Source of the DNA: Tanypteryx hageni
Lineage: Eukaryota > Arthropoda > Insecta > Odonata > Petaluridae
Direction: 5' to 3'
NCBI GenBank assembly: GCA_028673005.1
Contig: CM054118.1
Coordinates: 88,388,858 to 88,452,857, forward strand
Length of the DNA: 64,000 bases
Position numbers and translations under genes: made by a program
The notes under the pieces: generated by a model
The model's input: the letters and a program-made list of their open reading frames with translations, nothing else
Told to the model about the DNA's origin: nothing
Databases searched by the model: none
Shown: positions 63,971 to 64,000 of the stretch, piece by piece
How the letters are laid out: each line of letters starts with the position of its first letter
Numbering within the stretch: position 1 is the first letter of the stretch

Positions 63971-64000
63971 CAATAACTCGCTTTACGGGACAGACAGGAT

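Overview
The window is nuclear DNA of an arthropod, most probably an insect. It carries one recognisable host gene, split into many GT-AG exons over about 39 kb. Introns are AT-rich and crowded with transposons: hAT, piggyBac, Tc1/mariner, pogo/Tigger, LINE, tRNA-derived SINE and several MITE families. I see no bacterial, viral or plasmid features. The species cannot be named from the sequence.

Host gene (minus strand, about 39,998 down to 1,272, continuing off the left edge): a full-type ABC transporter of subfamily C (MRP/ABCC4-like), closest by motif to the insect lethal(2)03659 group. I joined 17 coding exons by hand. Splice phases agree throughout: 2,752 coding bases, 917 codons plus one base. 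The exons give the N-terminus, TMD1, a complete NBD1 (Walker A, Q-loop, LSGGQ signature, Walker B, H-loop), the acidic/Ser-rich linker and the first half of TMD2. The rest of TMD2, NBD2 and the stop codon lie left of base 1.

Introns and left edge (1-39,900): a hAT transposase relic (268-1129); a mariner relic cut by a ZBED-type hAT element (2538-5361); two copies of a MITE with internal arrays of degenerate 15-bp units (about 7,211-7,954 and 19,793-20,606); a Tc1/mariner element with a hAT MITE inside it (24,357-25,994); a hAT MITE with a perfect 8-bp target duplication inside another MITE terminus (26,753-27,573); pogo/Tigger fragments (27,772-28,777); a piggyBac element with TTAA duplications inserted in a hAT coding sequence (32,856-35,339); and another hAT relic (37,583-38,486).

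Upstream half (40,000-64,000): no protein-coding gene recognised. It alternates AT-rich DNA with three CpG-rich blocks (about 40.74-41.26, 45.7-47.34 and 62.43-62.86 kb). Each holds a strong minus-strand splice donor, and the first coding exon is preceded by a good acceptor. Together these fit non-coding first exons and alternative promoters of the transporter (inference). Mobile elements here include hAT MITEs with 8-bp duplications (43.7, 46.4, 50.8 and 57 kb), a SINE containing a hAT MITE (49.98-50.34 kb), a full SINE (59.92-60.23 kb), a 27-bp minisatellite, an (AT)n tract and G-rich tracts.

I did not find a new multi-gene system. The most informative signals are the nested insertions that date one another, the arrays of degenerate 15-bp units, the hAT element at 57 kb with a Helitron-like segment, and the possible multi-promoter layout of the transporter.
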